Shown one piece after another: positions 51,752-61,382 of a stretch of 64,000 nt of DNA (the stretch's first letter is position 1; each line of letters starts with the position of its first letter). The notes beneath the pieces are model-generated. The model saw only the letters and a program-made list of their open reading frames with translations. It searched no databases and was not told the DNA's origin. Location of the stretch: assembly GCF_000336615.1 (NCBI RefSeq), contig NZ_AOLW01000047.1, positions 2,099 to 66,098 of the forward strand, in the 5' to 3' direction. The stretch is from Haloarcula amylolytica JCM 13557. GTDB taxonomy: Archaea > Halobacteriota > Halobacteria > Halobacteriales > Haloarculaceae. The translations under genes and the position numbers were made by a program.

Positions 51752-53158
51752 ATGTCGGCTGGTAACACAGATGAAACCTCCCTCGAACGTATCGGCTATC
51801 GACTCTCCGCGTGGGTGGAACGGTGGATGCCCAGTCCGTTCCTGTTCGCGCTCATCCTCAGCTACGTCGTGTTCCTGGCCGGCGTCGGCCTCACCGGGTC
51901 CGGCCCCGTCGAGATGGTCGGGTTCTGGTACGACGGCTTCTGGGCCTTCCTGACGTTCTCGATGCAGATGGTCCTCATCCTGATGACGGGCTTCGTCGTG
52001 GCGTACCATCCGCGTGTCAACGCCGGTATCCGCCGGCTGACGGAGCTTCCCAACACCGGGAAACAGGCGGTCGTCCTCGTCGGATTGCTGACGATGCTGC
52101 TCGGCTGGATTCACTGGGGACTGAGCCTCATCCTCGGGGCTATCTTCGCCCGAGAGATGGGCAAGACCGCCCACGAAAACGACATCGACGTCCACTATCC
52201 GGTCCTCTGTGTCGCGGGCTATCTCGGCCTCGGCCTCACCTGGCACTGGGGGCTGTCCGGGTCCGCGCCGCTATTGCTTGCGACTGAGGGCAACGAGTTC
52301 ATTCAGCAGGGCGTCATCGACGTCGTCGTCTCCGCCTCCGAGACCATCTTCCACCCCTACGGCCTCATCCTGACTGGCCTGTCGATAGCCTACGCCCTCG
52401 TCGTCCTCTACGTCATCACGCCGACCGGTGACCAGGCGCGGGGCATCACGCACTACATCCCCGAAGACGACCTGTTCGAATCCGCGAGTGACGGCGGCGT
52501 GGAAGCGACCACCGAGCCGTCTCCGCAGGTCCCGGCCGAGCGCATCAACCACAGCCGCGTCCTCGGCGGGATTATCGGCCTGACCGGCATCGCGCTGGTC
52601 GTCTCACAGTTCGTCCAGTCCGGCATCGACGCGCTCGGGCTGAACATCGTCAACTTCGGCTTCCTGACGATTGGCATCTTCATCTACATGGACCCACAGA
52701 CCTACCGGGAGAAGTTCGGCGAGGCGGCGACCGCCGCGTCGGGCATCGTGTTGCTGTTTCCCTTCTTCGCCGGCATCCAGGGGATGATGGCCACCTCCGG
52801 GCTGGCGCAGTTGATGGCCAACGCGCTCATCTCGGTCTCGACGCCCCAGACGTTCCCGGTCATCGCCTGGCTCACGGGCGCGACGGTCAACATCTTCGCC
52901 CCCTCCGGCGGCGGCGAGTGGATCATCCTCGGCCCGCCGATTCTCGAAGCCGCCCAGAACCTCGGCGTCCCGGTCGGCCAGGCGACGATGGCCTACGCCG
53001 TCGGTGACGCCCACACGAACCTCCTGAACCCCTTCTGGGCGCTCCCGCTACTCGCCATCACCCAGATCAAGGCCCGGGAGATGTTCGGCTACGCTATCGC
53101 GATGTTGCTCGCGCTCACGCCGTTTCTGGCGGTCGTCCTGTTCGTCCTCCCGTACTGA
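51752..53158 (+). CDS. atoE: Short-chain fatty acid transporter, AtoE/TIGR00366 family
   Basis: 468 aa with about 11 membrane helices. The ATG at 51752 is preferred over 51722 because GAGGAGGTG (51735-51743) lies 8 nt before it. Family signatures: WMPSPFLFALILSYVVFLAG, HWGLSLILGAIFAREMG, ATVNIFAPSGGGEWIILGPP and DAHTNLLNPFWALPLLAIT. Probably imports short-chain fatty acids or related carboxylates. Confidence 0.92.
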   Translation: MSAGNTDETSLERIGYRLSAWVERWMPSPFLFALILSYVVFLAGVGLTGSGPVEMVGFWYDGFWAFLTFSMQMVLILMTGFVVAYHPRVNAGIRRLTELPNTGKQAVVLVGLLTMLLGWIHWGLSLILGAIFAREMGKTAHENDIDVHYPVLCVAGYLGLGLTWHWGLSGSAPLLLATEGNEFIQQGVIDVVVSASETIFHPYGLILTGLSIAYALVVLYVITPTGDQARGITHYIPEDDLFESASDGGVEATTEPSPQVPAERINHSRVLGGIIGLTGIALVVSQFVQSGIDALGLNIVNFGFLTIGIFIYMDPQTYREKFGEAATAASGIVLLFPFFAGIQGMMATSGLAQLMANALISVSTPQTFPVIAWLTGATVNIFAPSGGGEWIILGPPILEAAQNLGVPVGQATMAYAVGDAHTNLLNPFWALPLLAITQIKAREMFGYAIAMLLALTPFLAVVLFVLPY

Positions 53159-53236
53159 GCAAGGACCTGGCGGGACAGCTACGGCTGTTTGCCCCTTCTT
53201 CGAGGATTAAGACCCTGGGCGAACTGCATCCGAGTG

Positions 53237-54586
53237 ATGGCAACCGAGACGGGAGCCGAGGAGGACGTGGACCTGCTCGACTCCTTCCGCCAATTCTTTG
53301 CGCTGGAGCGGGACGTACTGGTCCTGTCGCTGTCGATGCTGGCCTTTAGCCTCGCGTTTCAGATGACTAGCCGGTACATCCCCGAGTACATGCGTCTTCT
53401 GGGGGCCAGCGCCGGCGTCATCGGCCTCTACGGGAGCGTCGGGAACCTCATCAGCGCGGTGTACCCCTACCCCGGCGGCGCGGTGTCTGACCGCATCGGC
53501 TCGCGGCTGGCGTTGACTGCTTTCGCGACGCTGGCGACGGTTGGCTTCGGCATCTGGTACCTCGCCTCTGTCGTCGGCGACATCACGCTCGGCGCGACGA
53601 CGCTACCGGCCTGGGCGCTCGTGTTCGTCGGCCTCTTTCTCGCACAGGCTTGGAAATCCTTCGGGCTGGGTGCGACCTTCGCCATCGTCAAACAGAGCGT
53701 CCCGTCTCAGCGGCTTGCGATGGGGTTTGCCAGCACGGAGATGTTCCGCCGCATCGGGTTCCTGCTCGGGCCGCTCGCCGCTGCGGCGCTGCTCGCGACG
53801 ACTGCAACCTTCGTCGACGGCTTCCAGCGCGTGCTGCTGGTCGCGCTGGCCTGTGGCCTCGTCGCCACCGTCGCCCAGCACGTCCTCTACGACGCCAGCG
53901 AGGATACGCTCGGGAAATCCTTCGAGGGTATCGACCAGATACTCGCCGACCTGCGAACGATGCCGGCGACGCTCCGACCGCTTCTGGTCGCCGATACGCT
54001 CGTTCGTTTCGCTAACGGCATGGTGTACGTCTTCTTCGTCATCGTCGTCACCGAGTTCCTGTCGGTGGGGTTCACCGGCTTCGGCGTCCAGCTTCGGCCC
54101 GACGCCTTCTTCGGCGTCCTACTGGGCGTCGAGATGGTCGTCGCCATCCTCTCGATGGCTCCCGTCGCAAAGCTCACCGAGTGGGCCGGCCTCAAGCCTG
54201 CTGTCGCGCTCGGCTTTCTCGTCTACGCCGTCTTCCCGCTCCTGCTCATTTTCGCCCCGGACGACCAGTGGGTGCTGGTGTTGCTGTTCGCGTTCTCCGG
54301 CCTGCGCTTTGCCGGCCTGCCCGCCCACAAGGCGCTCATCGTCGGCCCGGCAGAACAGGACGCTGGCGGCCGCGTCACCGGGACGTACTACCTGCTTCGG
54401 AACACGCTGGTCATCCCCAGCGCCGCGCTCGGCGGCTGGCTCTACGGCAGCGAGTGGGCCGTCTCCGTCGGTGGCGTGGCGCTACAGGCCGGCCCGGAAC
54501 TGGCCTTCGGCGTCGCTACGGTCGTCGGCCTCGTCGGTGTGGCCTACTTCATCGCCTTCGGCCGAGAGTTCGAGGCCTACAGATAA
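53237..54586 (+). CDS. MFS transporter
   Basis: 449 aa from the ATG at 53237 (MATETGAEEDVD). Twelve helices in two six-helix halves; the loop 2-3 motif is GGAVSDRIGSRLAL, matching the MFS motif A. The central cytosolic loop (about 215-250) is acidic. Substrate unknown; efflux is as likely as uptake. Confidence 0.88.
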   Translation: MATETGAEEDVDLLDSFRQFFALERDVLVLSLSMLAFSLAFQMTSRYIPEYMRLLGASAGVIGLYGSVGNLISAVYPYPGGAVSDRIGSRLALTAFATLATVGFGIWYLASVVGDITLGATTLPAWALVFVGLFLAQAWKSFGLGATFAIVKQSVPSQRLAMGFASTEMFRRIGFLLGPLAAAALLATTATFVDGFQRVLLVALACGLVATVAQHVLYDASEDTLGKSFEGIDQILADLRTMPATLRPLLVADTLVRFANGMVYVFFVIVVTEFLSVGFTGFGVQLRPDAFFGVLLGVEMVVAILSMAPVAKLTEWAGLKPAVALGFLVYAVFPLLLIFAPDDQWVLVLLFAFSGLRFAGLPAHKALIVGPAEQDAGGRVTGTYYLLRNTLVIPSAALGGWLYGSEWAVSVGGVALQAGPELAFGVATVVGLVGVAYFIAFGREFEAYR

Positions 54587-54600
54587 ACCGCCGTGCCGGC

Positions 54601-54729
54601 CTACCACTCCTCGCGCGGCGGGAACTCCTCGCCACAGCGTGGACAGTACCGCATCGGTGCCCGGGACTCCTGCCCGTCCCTGTCGAACGTTATCTCTCGT
54701 CCGCAACTCTCGCATGCTAGCTTTGGCAT
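54601..54729 (-). CDS. Small zinc-ribbon protein (42 aa)
   Basis: 42 aa from the ATG at 54729. Two CxxC knuckles, CESCG (6-10) and CPRCG (29-33), bracket a short polar segment, a minimal zinc ribbon. It is convergent with the MFS gene (14 nt between stops). Such microproteins are frequent in haloarchaea and several are conserved; role unknown. Confidence 0.75.
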   Translation of the reverse strand: MPKLACESCGREITFDRDGQESRAPMRYCPRCGEEFPPREEW

Positions 54730-54875
54730 CGTGGTGCTCTCCGGTCGCCCGCATAGCCACGACCTGTAAACAGCTAGATTGTGTGTCGTGATAACACTAG
54801 GTGCCGGCCGTGATTCGGGACGGCGGCGAGTCCGCAAACGCCAACCCTAAGCGCCGACCCACGAATATCCAGTCA

Positions 54876-56258
54876 ATGCGAGAGGCCCACCCAATCGAGC
54901 AGGCCGTCGGTATGGAGTACTACGTCAGCGACGCCGACGGGGTGGGCGGTCGCCTCCGCGCCTCGCCCGCGGATTTCCGCGTCCGGGAACTGGAGGCGTT
55001 CGACACCGAACCGGTCGACGCCGACACCGGGGCGTACCCGCATCTCGTCTTCCGGGCGGAGCTCCGTAACTGGGAGACCAACGACTTCGCCAGCAAGCTC
55101 TCCGACCGGCTGGGCATCTCCCGCGAGCGAGTGTCGTGGGCGGGGACGAAGGACAAGCGCGCGGTCACGACCCAGCTATTCTCGGTGAAAGGGGTCGCAG
55201 CCGGGGACCTGCCGGAAATCGGCGGCACGGACATCGAGGTCATCGGCCGCGCCGGCCGCCCGATTCTCTTCGGCGACCTGGCGGGCAACGCCTTCGAGAT
55301 TGTCGTCCGGGACACCGAGAACACCGACAACGCCGCCAGCGTGGTGGCGGACCTCCGCGCGTTCGCCAGCGGGGACGACCCAACGGCGAGCGAGGACCGC
55401 TCTAGCGATCCCGCACTGCCGGACGGCGACACGACGGTCGGCGTACCCAACTACTTCGGCCAGCAGCGGTTCGGGTCGCGCCGGCCGGTCACCCACGAGG
55501 TCGGGCTGGCAATCGCCCGCGGCGAGTGGCGGGACGCGGTCCTCGCCTACGTCGGGAACCCGAACGAGCGCGAACCGGAGTCGACGCAGGCGGCGCGAGC
55601 GTACGTCGACGAAACCCACGACTGGGCCGGCGCGCTGGACGAACTGCCCGGTGCGCTGGGCTACGAACGCTCTATCTGCCACCGGCTGGTCGAGAACGGG
55701 GCCGACGAGCCGGACGACTTCCGCGATGCGCTAGAGGCGCTGCCGTCGAACCTCCAGTCGCTGTTCGTCAACGCCGCCCAGTCCTACGTGTTCAACCGCA
55801 TCCTCTCGGAGCGGTTAGAGCGGGGGCTCCCCTTCGACCGCCCGGTCGAGGGCGACGTGGTCTGTTTCCGGGACAGCGACGCGCCCGAGGACTTCCCGAT
55901 TCCAGACGCCAACCGGACCCAACAGGTCACGGCAAAGCGGCTCTCGACCGTCGAGCGCCACTGCGAGCGCGGCCGAGCGTTTGTCACCGCGCCGCTGGTC
56001 GGGACCGACACCGAACTCGGCAGCGGTGAGCCGGGTGCTATCGCCCGTAAGGTGCTCGACGATGTCGGCCTCGAACAGAGCGATTTCGACCTCCCGGGGG
56101 CGTTCGACAGCGACGGGACGCGGCGGGCCATCCTGCTCCGAACGGACCTCGGTGTCGAGCGCGACGACGCCGACCTGACGTTCTCGTTCTCGCTTCCGAA
56201 GGGAAGCTACGCGACGGTGCTTCTCCGGGAGTTCCGGAAGGGAGACCCCGACACGTAG
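54876..56258 (+). CDS. truD: tRNA pseudouridine synthase D
   Basis: 460 aa. The TruD catalytic motif [11 protein letters not shown] places the nucleophile at D93; [13 protein letters not shown] and [19 protein letters not shown] are family motifs flanking the TRUD insertion domain. Archaeal TruD modifies tRNA position 13. The ATG at 54876 begins [16 protein letters not shown], the family start; a GTG upstream gives an unconserved lead. Confidence 0.95.
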   Translation: MREAHPIEQAVGMEYYVSDADGVGGRLRASPADFRVRELEAFDTEPVDADTGAYPHLVFRAELRNWETNDFASKLSDRLGISRERVSWAGTKDKRAVTTQLFSVKGVAAGDLPEIGGTDIEVIGRAGRPILFGDLAGNAFEIVVRDTENTDNAASVVADLRAFASGDDPTASEDRSSDPALPDGDTTVGVPNYFGQQRFGSRRPVTHEVGLAIARGEWRDAVLAYVGNPNEREPESTQAARAYVDETHDWAGALDELPGALGYERSICHRLVENGADEPDDFRDALEALPSNLQSLFVNAAQSYVFNRILSERLERGLPFDRPVEGDVVCFRDSDAPEDFPIPDANRTQQVTAKRLSTVERHCERGRAFVTAPLVGTDTELGSGEPGAIARKVLDDVGLEQSDFDLPGAFDSDGTRRAILLRTDLGVERDDADLTFSFSLPKGSYATVLLREFRKGDPDT

Positions 56259-56329
56259 CGGGCCACTCAAGGCTCGGTAAATGACGCGGAATATGCAACG
56301 GTTAAGTCCGGCCACACACGCCATCTCGT

Positions 56330-57025
56330 ATGGGCGAGCTACCGGACGAGTTCTCGTGTACCATCACCGACTGGGAGTACATCTACGGCCTCTGCCGGGA
56401 CGTGGCCGACGACGTGAAAGCCGCCGAGTTCGAGCCCGACGTGGTCGTCGCGCTGGCGCGGGGCGGCTGGTTCGGCGGGCGCTGTCTCTGTGACTTCCTC
56501 GGGCTGGACGACTTGGCAAGCCTGAAGGTCGAACACTACGTCGGGACCGCCGCGAAAGGCGAGGAGGCACAGATCAAGTACCCGCTGGCCGACGGCGCAG
56601 TCGAGGGGAAGGACGTGCTGGTCGTCGACGACATCGCCGACACCGGCCAGTCTATCGAGACGGCCGCCGAGTGCGTCCGTGACCGAAACCCAAGCAGCGT
56701 CCGGACGGCGACGCTCCAGTTGCTCCAGACCAGCGACCACGAGCCGGAGTTCGTCGGCGAGCGCCTCGACGAGTGGACCTGGGTCGTCTACCCCTGGAAC
56801 TTCGTGGAAGACATGGTCGAACTCGTCGCGGGCGTGATGGCGAAGAGTGGTCAGGAAACCCACACCGAGGACGATATTCGCCAGTTACTGCGGGAGTACC
56901 ACGGCGTCAGCCGCACGAATCTAGAGATCGCACAGCCGAACCGACTTGGCGAGGTCACGACCGAGATGGAGCGGCGCGGCGTCGTCGAATCGGTCGGCGA
57001 CGGCTGGCAACTCACCGACGACTGA
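56330..57025 (+). CDS. Phosphoribosyltransferase with C-terminal winged helix
   Basis: 231 aa. The PRPP-binding motif VLVVDDIADTGQS (96-108) and RGGWFGGRCLCDFLG hood motif define a type I PRTase close to Gpt/xanthine or hypoxanthine salvage enzymes. After residue 170 a helical segment (DDIRQLLREYHGVSRTNLEI, then TTEMERRGVVESVGDGWQL) reads like a winged helix, an unusual fusion suggesting nucleotide-linked gene control. A TATA-like GGTTAAGT is about 28 nt upstream. Confidence 0.88.
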   Translation: MGELPDEFSCTITDWEYIYGLCRDVADDVKAAEFEPDVVVALARGGWFGGRCLCDFLGLDDLASLKVEHYVGTAAKGEEAQIKYPLADGAVEGKDVLVVDDIADTGQSIETAAECVRDRNPSSVRTATLQLLQTSDHEPEFVGERLDEWTWVVYPWNFVEDMVELVAGVMAKSGQETHTEDDIRQLLREYHGVSRTNLEIAQPNRLGEVTTEMERRGVVESVGDGWQLTDD

Positions 57026-57127
57026 GGATGTTCGACGGGAAGGGACGACAGGAGTCACTCGAATCCGCTAGTCTCGCCGCTCACTATCGCTAGTCACTCG
57101 CGCCTGCTAGTCACGATAAAAATACGG

Positions 57128-57241
57128 TCAGCGACGGGTGCGGCCGTCGTCCCGGACGTACTCTAACGCGCTGACGAACTGCTCTTTGTCGACCCGGCCT
57201 TCCGCCTCTTCGAGTCGTTCACGAATTTTCGTCGGAGTCAT
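57128..57241 (-). CDS. Very small conserved-looking protein (37 aa)
   Basis: 37 aa from the ATG at 57241: TPTKIRERLEEAEGRVDKEQ followed by FVSALEYVRDDG, a predicted helical pair. An in-frame ATG at 57256 adds five residues. On the minus strand GTTATATC centred near 57273 gives TATA spacing of about 32 nt to the ATG, supporting expression. Function unknown. Confidence 0.55.
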   Translation of the reverse strand: MTPTKIRERLEEAEGRVDKEQFVSALEYVRDDGRTRR

Positions 57242-57385
57242 GTGTATTGGTAACATGGGACTGCGTCGATATAACTCTTTCTCACCCGCCAACAGATTCG
57301 ATGTGAGCACGGGTCTGAACTGGCCGGTGAGCCGGACAGTAGACCGCCAAACCGCCGTACCGGGACGACACCCCCGTCGAGGGAA

Positions 57386-57396
57386 TATATTTAATA
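57386..57396 (+). promoter_or_regulatory. TATA box of the RNase H gene
   Basis: TATATTTAATA about 27 nt upstream of the ATG at 57419, fitting a leaderless transcript. Confidence 0.7.
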
Positions 57397-57418
57397 CCCC
57401 GCTTACCCAATAGAAACT

Positions 57419-58081
57419 ATGGCCGCTTACGGCCGGCCGTCACTTCGAGACCTGTTCGATGAATCACCGACGCCGCACATCGCGCATCCGCCGCGGAGTC
57501 ACCATCGAGACTTCTACATCGCCACAGACGGGTCGTTCAGACCCCACGGCGGTACGACATCACCCGACAGCGAGTCAGGCGGCCCGACAGGCGGGCTGGG
57601 TGTCGTCGTCGAAACGCTCGACGGTGAGCGCGTCGTCAGGCTGTCTGTCCCAGATACCTGCCCCGACAACAACGTCGCGGAGTACCGGGCGCTCCATCTG
57701 GGGCTCGACGTGCTTGCGAGACGGGCCCCGCCCAACGCCTGCGTCGGCCTGCTCATCGACCACGACCAGCTCGCCGAGAACGTGAACGCGGAGGTACTGG
57801 CCTCCCATGGCTCCGCCTACGACCCGCCACACTCCGTGTCGGTCCCATCGGCGACAGGGCTGCACTGGCGCGGAATTCAGGCACGTATCAACGGGTTCGG
57901 CGAGGTCCGTGCCGCGCGGATCTCCGGCGACCGAAACCCCGCCCATCCGCTGGCGAACGCACCCGACCAGTACGCGCACGTCAACGGCGAGCCGGACCGG
58001 TGTGTCCTCCCCGACGCGCCGACGGTAAACGAACGCGTCCCGCCGCCGTCACGCGCGGAGCGTGGCGGCGCATCTGACTGA
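57419..58081 (+). CDS. rnhA: Ribonuclease HI-like protein
   Basis: 220 aa. An N-terminal 32-residue lead rich in Pro/His precedes an RNase H fold with the acidic residues D37 (IATDGSF), E88 (NNVAEYRALHLGLD) and D114 (LLIDHDQLAENV); a fourth ligand may be in GDRNPAHPL. Type 1 RNases H of haloarchaea are active on RNA/DNA hybrids. The N- and C-terminal extensions differ from bacterial RNase HI. Confidence 0.82.
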   Translation: MAAYGRPSLRDLFDESPTPHIAHPPRSHHRDFYIATDGSFRPHGGTTSPDSESGGPTGGLGVVVETLDGERVVRLSVPDTCPDNNVAEYRALHLGLDVLARRAPPNACVGLLIDHDQLAENVNAEVLASHGSAYDPPHSVSVPSATGLHWRGIQARINGFGEVRAARISGDRNPAHPLANAPDQYAHVNGEPDRCVLPDAPTVNERVPPPSRAERGGASD

Positions 58082-58414
58082 CGGAGCGCACCGGCACCCC
58101 TGCCGGCCACAGTATCCCATTCTTTCACACCGCTGCCGACAGTAGCACGTAGCCGTAGCAGCCCCTCGACCGGCACGCAGCTGTCGTCCCTGAAATATCA
58201 CATACGACCGCGATTCTGTGGAGAAATCTGACCACAGCCAGAAATCATCGTAACTGGTGGTTCCGAGGATCTCTGTCAGTCACGTTTCACAGTAGATAAT
58301 CTCTATAAGTTATGCAGATAGTTGAAGCCATTCCAGCGTACGTTTGGGGAACGTCACACAGACCAAATTTTATGTATTAGAAATGGGATAGTATACAGTG
58401 GGAGGTGAGCAACG
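58082..58414. other. Gene-free stretch, AT-rich toward its right end
   Basis: No supported reading frame lies here. From about 58200 the GC content falls well below the surroundings, and TATA-like elements (CTCTATAAG near 58300, ATTTTATG near 58367) read toward the small membrane protein. No tRNA or stable long hairpin is evident. A small RNA or extended promoter cannot be excluded. Confidence 0.5.
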
Positions 58415-58675
58415 GTGAGTACCAGAACTGACGGACCGGACGGTTTCAGCGGACAGTACGTCGAGCAGCAGTTGCCGCGTCAGTCGCCGACGCGGCACGA
58501 CCTCGTTCTCGCCGTCATCCCCGCGGTGTTCGTGCTTACACTCGTCGCTGCGGTTGTTCTGGATCTCTCGCTTCAGGCGGCAATCGCTGGCGGTTCACTT
58601 GTTGGCGCTGTGGCGGTCGTCGATGCACTCTTCCTCCACCCACCGACACGCGGTCGACGGCGAGACGATACGTGA
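58415..58675 (+). CDS. Small two-helix membrane protein
   Basis: 86 aa with a GTG start preceded by GGAGGTG (58401-58407) at 7 nt. A polar, acidic lead (1-28) is followed by two hydrophobic helices (about 30-50 and 55-73) and a basic RGRRR end (positive-inside). Family not recognised. Confidence 0.7.
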   Translation: MSTRTDGPDGFSGQYVEQQLPRQSPTRHDLVLAVIPAVFVLTLVAAVVLDLSLQAAIAGGSLVGAVAVVDALFLHPPTRGRRRDDT

Positions 58676-58756
58676 CATCGCGTTCCGGCGACGGGCCTGA
58701 ACGCTATGTTCTGACGGATGATTCCGACCTAGCTCGAAAAAAGCAGTCGCTAGTCG

Positions 58757-58807
58757 TTACTCCTGCTGTGCGTCGACGACAGCGACGCCCGCAAGGTTCA
58801 CGATGTC
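58757..58807 (-). pseudogene. Duplicated 3' end of a malic enzyme gene
   Basis: Read on the minus strand, these 51 bases encode [16 protein letters not shown] plus stop, identical in protein to the last 16 residues of MaeB (58959-59009). The DNA differs at five positions, all synonymous third bases. Upstream of 58808 the frame no longer resembles MaeB. It is therefore a truncated second copy, not coding on its own. Confidence 0.8.
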
Positions 58808-58958
58808 GCTACCACCTTTTTCAGCGTCGGGTGTGCTCGCAGCACTCGCACACCACTCCTCGAAAAACGTGGTTCTCGTGAGCGGAGCGAACGAGGGCTC
58901 GAAAGACGAGGGCAGCGAGTCTTTCGGCGGCGAAAAACGCTCGCTACGCTCGCGTCGA

Positions 58959-61211
58959 TTACTCCTGTTGAGCGTCGACGACGGCGACGCCCGCGAGGTT
59001 CACGATATCCTTGACCTCGTCGCCGCGCTGGAGGACGTGGACCGGCTTGTCCATGCCCACGAGCATCGGTCCGATGGCCTCAGCGCCGCCCAGTCGCTGG
59101 AGGAGCTTGTAGCCGATGTTCCCGGCTTCGAGGTTGGGGAACACGAGGACGTTCGCGGGGTCGTCGAGTTCGGAGAACTCGTAGGTGTCTTGCAGGATGT
59201 CCTCGACGACGGCGGTGTCGGCCTGCATCTCTCCGTCGACCGGGAAGTCGACGCGGTCGTCGTCCTGCAGGCGCGAGACCGCCCGGCGGATCTTCTTCGT
59301 CCCGGGGTTGTCGACGCTCCCGAAGTTCGAGTACGACAGCATCGCCGCTCGCGGTTCGACGTTGAACCGACGGGCCAGTTCCCCGGTGTGGCGGGTGACC
59401 TCCTCCAGTACGTCCGTGTCGGGGTCCTGATTGACTGTGGTGTCAGCACAGAAGATGACGCGGTTCTTGAACGTCAGCATGTACACACCGGCCGCGTAGT
59501 CGGCGTCGTCGGCCGTGCCGATGACCTGCAGCGGCGGGCGCAGGGCCGAGGGGTAGTGGTGGGTGAGCCCGGTCAGCATCGCGTCGGCGTCGCCCATCTC
59601 GACCATCACGCTGCCGAGGTAGTTCCCGTCCCGAATGAGTTCGTCGGCTTCGCGGCGGGTGATGCCTTTCCGCCGGCGGAGTTCGTACAGTCGGTCGGCG
59701 TAGTCTGCCACGTCGGCTGTCTCGGGGTCGACGACGACTGGGTCGAACTCCAGGCCGAACTTCCGGCGCGTGGACTCGATGCGGTCGGCGTCACCGATGA
59801 GGACCGGTTCGGCGATTCCCTGTTCGACCAGCTGGTAGGCCGCGCGGATCATCTTCTCGTCGTGACCCTCGGCGAGCACGACCCGCTGGGGGTCGCTCTT
59901 GGCCTTGTTGAGCACGACGCGCATCATCTCGCGGGACTTGCCCAGCCGCGCTTCGAGCTCTTCGACGTAGGCCTCCGTATCGATATTCGTCCGTGCTGCG
60001 CCACTCTCGATGGCGGCCTCGGCGACGGCGGGGGTCACCTCGAACAGGACCCGCGGGTCCAGCGGTTTCGGGATGATGTAGTCCGGGCCGAACTGCAGGG
60101 GCTGGTCGCCGTAGGCCTTGACGACCTCGTCGGGCACGTCCTGCTTTGCGAGGTCGGCCAGCGCGCGGGCCGCTGCGACTTTCATCTCCTCGTTGATTTC
60201 GGTCGCCCGCACGTCGAGTGCGCCGCGGAAGATGAACGGGAACCCGAGGACGTTGTTGACCTGATTCGGGTAGTCCGAACGGCCGGTCGCCATGATGACC
60301 GTGTCGTCGCGGGCGGCCTTGGCCGACTCGTAGCCGATCTCCGGATCCGGGTTCGCCATCGCGAAGATGATGGGGTCGCTGGCCATCGACCGTACCATCT
60401 CCTGGTCGACGATGCCGCCGACGGAGAGCCCGACGAACACGTCGGCCCCGTCCATCGCGTCGGCGAGGTCGCCCTCGGGGATGTCGCGGGCGAACTCCTG
60501 TTTGAATCGGTTGAGTTCCTCGTGGGTCGCTCGTTCCTCGGTGATGATGCCCGAGGAGTCACACATCGTTATGTTGTCCTTCGAGACGCCCAGGGAGACG
60601 TAGAACTTCGCCGAGGCGATAGCGGACGCTCCGGCCCCGGAGAAGACGACCTCCAGCTCCTCCAGATCCTTGTCGGCGATGTCGGCCGCGTTGACCAGCG
60701 CCGCGCCGGAGATGATCGCGGTCCCGTGTTGGTCATCGTGGAACACCGGGATGTCGAGTTTCTCGCTGAGTCGGCGCTCGACCTCGAAACACTCCGGGGC
60801 GGCGATGTCTTCGAGGTTGATACCGCCGAAGGTCGGCTCCATCGCCTCCACCGTCTGTATCATCGCCTCGGCGTTGTCCGTGTCCAGCTCCACGTCGAAC
60901 ACGTCGATGTCGGCGAAGCGCTTGAACAGCACGCCCTTCCCCTCCATGACCGGCTTCCCGGCTTCCGGGCCGATGTCGCCGAGGCCGAGCACGGCGGACC
61001 CGTCGGAGACGACGCCCACGAGGTTCCCCTTCGCGGTGTACTCGAAGGCCTTCTCGGGATCTTTGTCGATCTCCTCACACGGTGCGGCCACGCCGGGCGA
61101 GTACGCCAGCGAGAGGTCTCGCTGTGTGTTCGTCGGCTTCGTCGTCGCAATCTCTATCTTCCCCGGCGGCTTGCTCCGGTGGTACTCCAGTGCGTCCTCG
61201 TCAAGTCCCAT
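58959..61211 (-). CDS. maeB: NADP-type malic enzyme fused to phosphotransacetylase-like domain
   Basis: 750 aa. The N-terminal malic-enzyme part (about 1-425) has [12 protein letters not shown], the metal/substrate region [15 protein letters not shown], a Rossmann segment [15 protein letters not shown] and MANPDPEI. The C-terminal PTA-like domain (about 430-750, [15 protein letters not shown]) is the regulatory form found in MaeB enzymes and lacks evidence of its own Pta activity. Oxidatively decarboxylates malate to pyruvate; with PpsA it supports gluconeogenesis. The TATA region is AT-rich around 61235-61245. Confidence 0.96.
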   Translation of the reverse strand: MGLDEDALEYHRSKPPGKIEIATTKPTNTQRDLSLAYSPGVAAPCEEIDKDPEKAFEYTAKGNLVGVVSDGSAVLGLGDIGPEAGKPVMEGKGVLFKRFADIDVFDVELDTDNAEAMIQTVEAMEPTFGGINLEDIAAPECFEVERRLSEKLDIPVFHDDQHGTAIISGAALVNAADIADKDLEELEVVFSGAGASAIASAKFYVSLGVSKDNITMCDSSGIITEERATHEELNRFKQEFARDIPEGDLADAMDGADVFVGLSVGGIVDQEMVRSMASDPIIFAMANPDPEIGYESAKAARDDTVIMATGRSDYPNQVNNVLGFPFIFRGALDVRATEINEEMKVAAARALADLAKQDVPDEVVKAYGDQPLQFGPDYIIPKPLDPRVLFEVTPAVAEAAIESGAARTNIDTEAYVEELEARLGKSREMMRVVLNKAKSDPQRVVLAEGHDEKMIRAAYQLVEQGIAEPVLIGDADRIESTRRKFGLEFDPVVVDPETADVADYADRLYELRRRKGITRREADELIRDGNYLGSVMVEMGDADAMLTGLTHHYPSALRPPLQVIGTADDADYAAGVYMLTFKNRVIFCADTTVNQDPDTDVLEEVTRHTGELARRFNVEPRAAMLSYSNFGSVDNPGTKKIRRAVSRLQDDDRVDFPVDGEMQADTAVVEDILQDTYEFSELDDPANVLVFPNLEAGNIGYKLLQRLGGAEAIGPMLVGMDKPVHVLQRGDEVKDIVNLAGVAVVDAQQE

Positions 61212-61382
61212 ATCCGGATGTCGAACCCTACTGTAAAAAAGACAAGTTTACCGTCAACGGACGAGCGGTACAACGACGGTTGTCGAATGTCGCCTTGTTG
61301 CAGCGGTTTTTGCCCCGGTCGTGTCCCACCAATTGGAAAACACCCGCCGCCGGGGACCCGCCCGATGGACCGGCCGCGGACC

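Noticed and set aside
58082-58414. Small protein genes in the AT-rich gap
   Set aside because: Short frames lack acidic composition and ribosome-binding or TATA support; an antisense frame reaching into it from the RNase H gene is a shadow.
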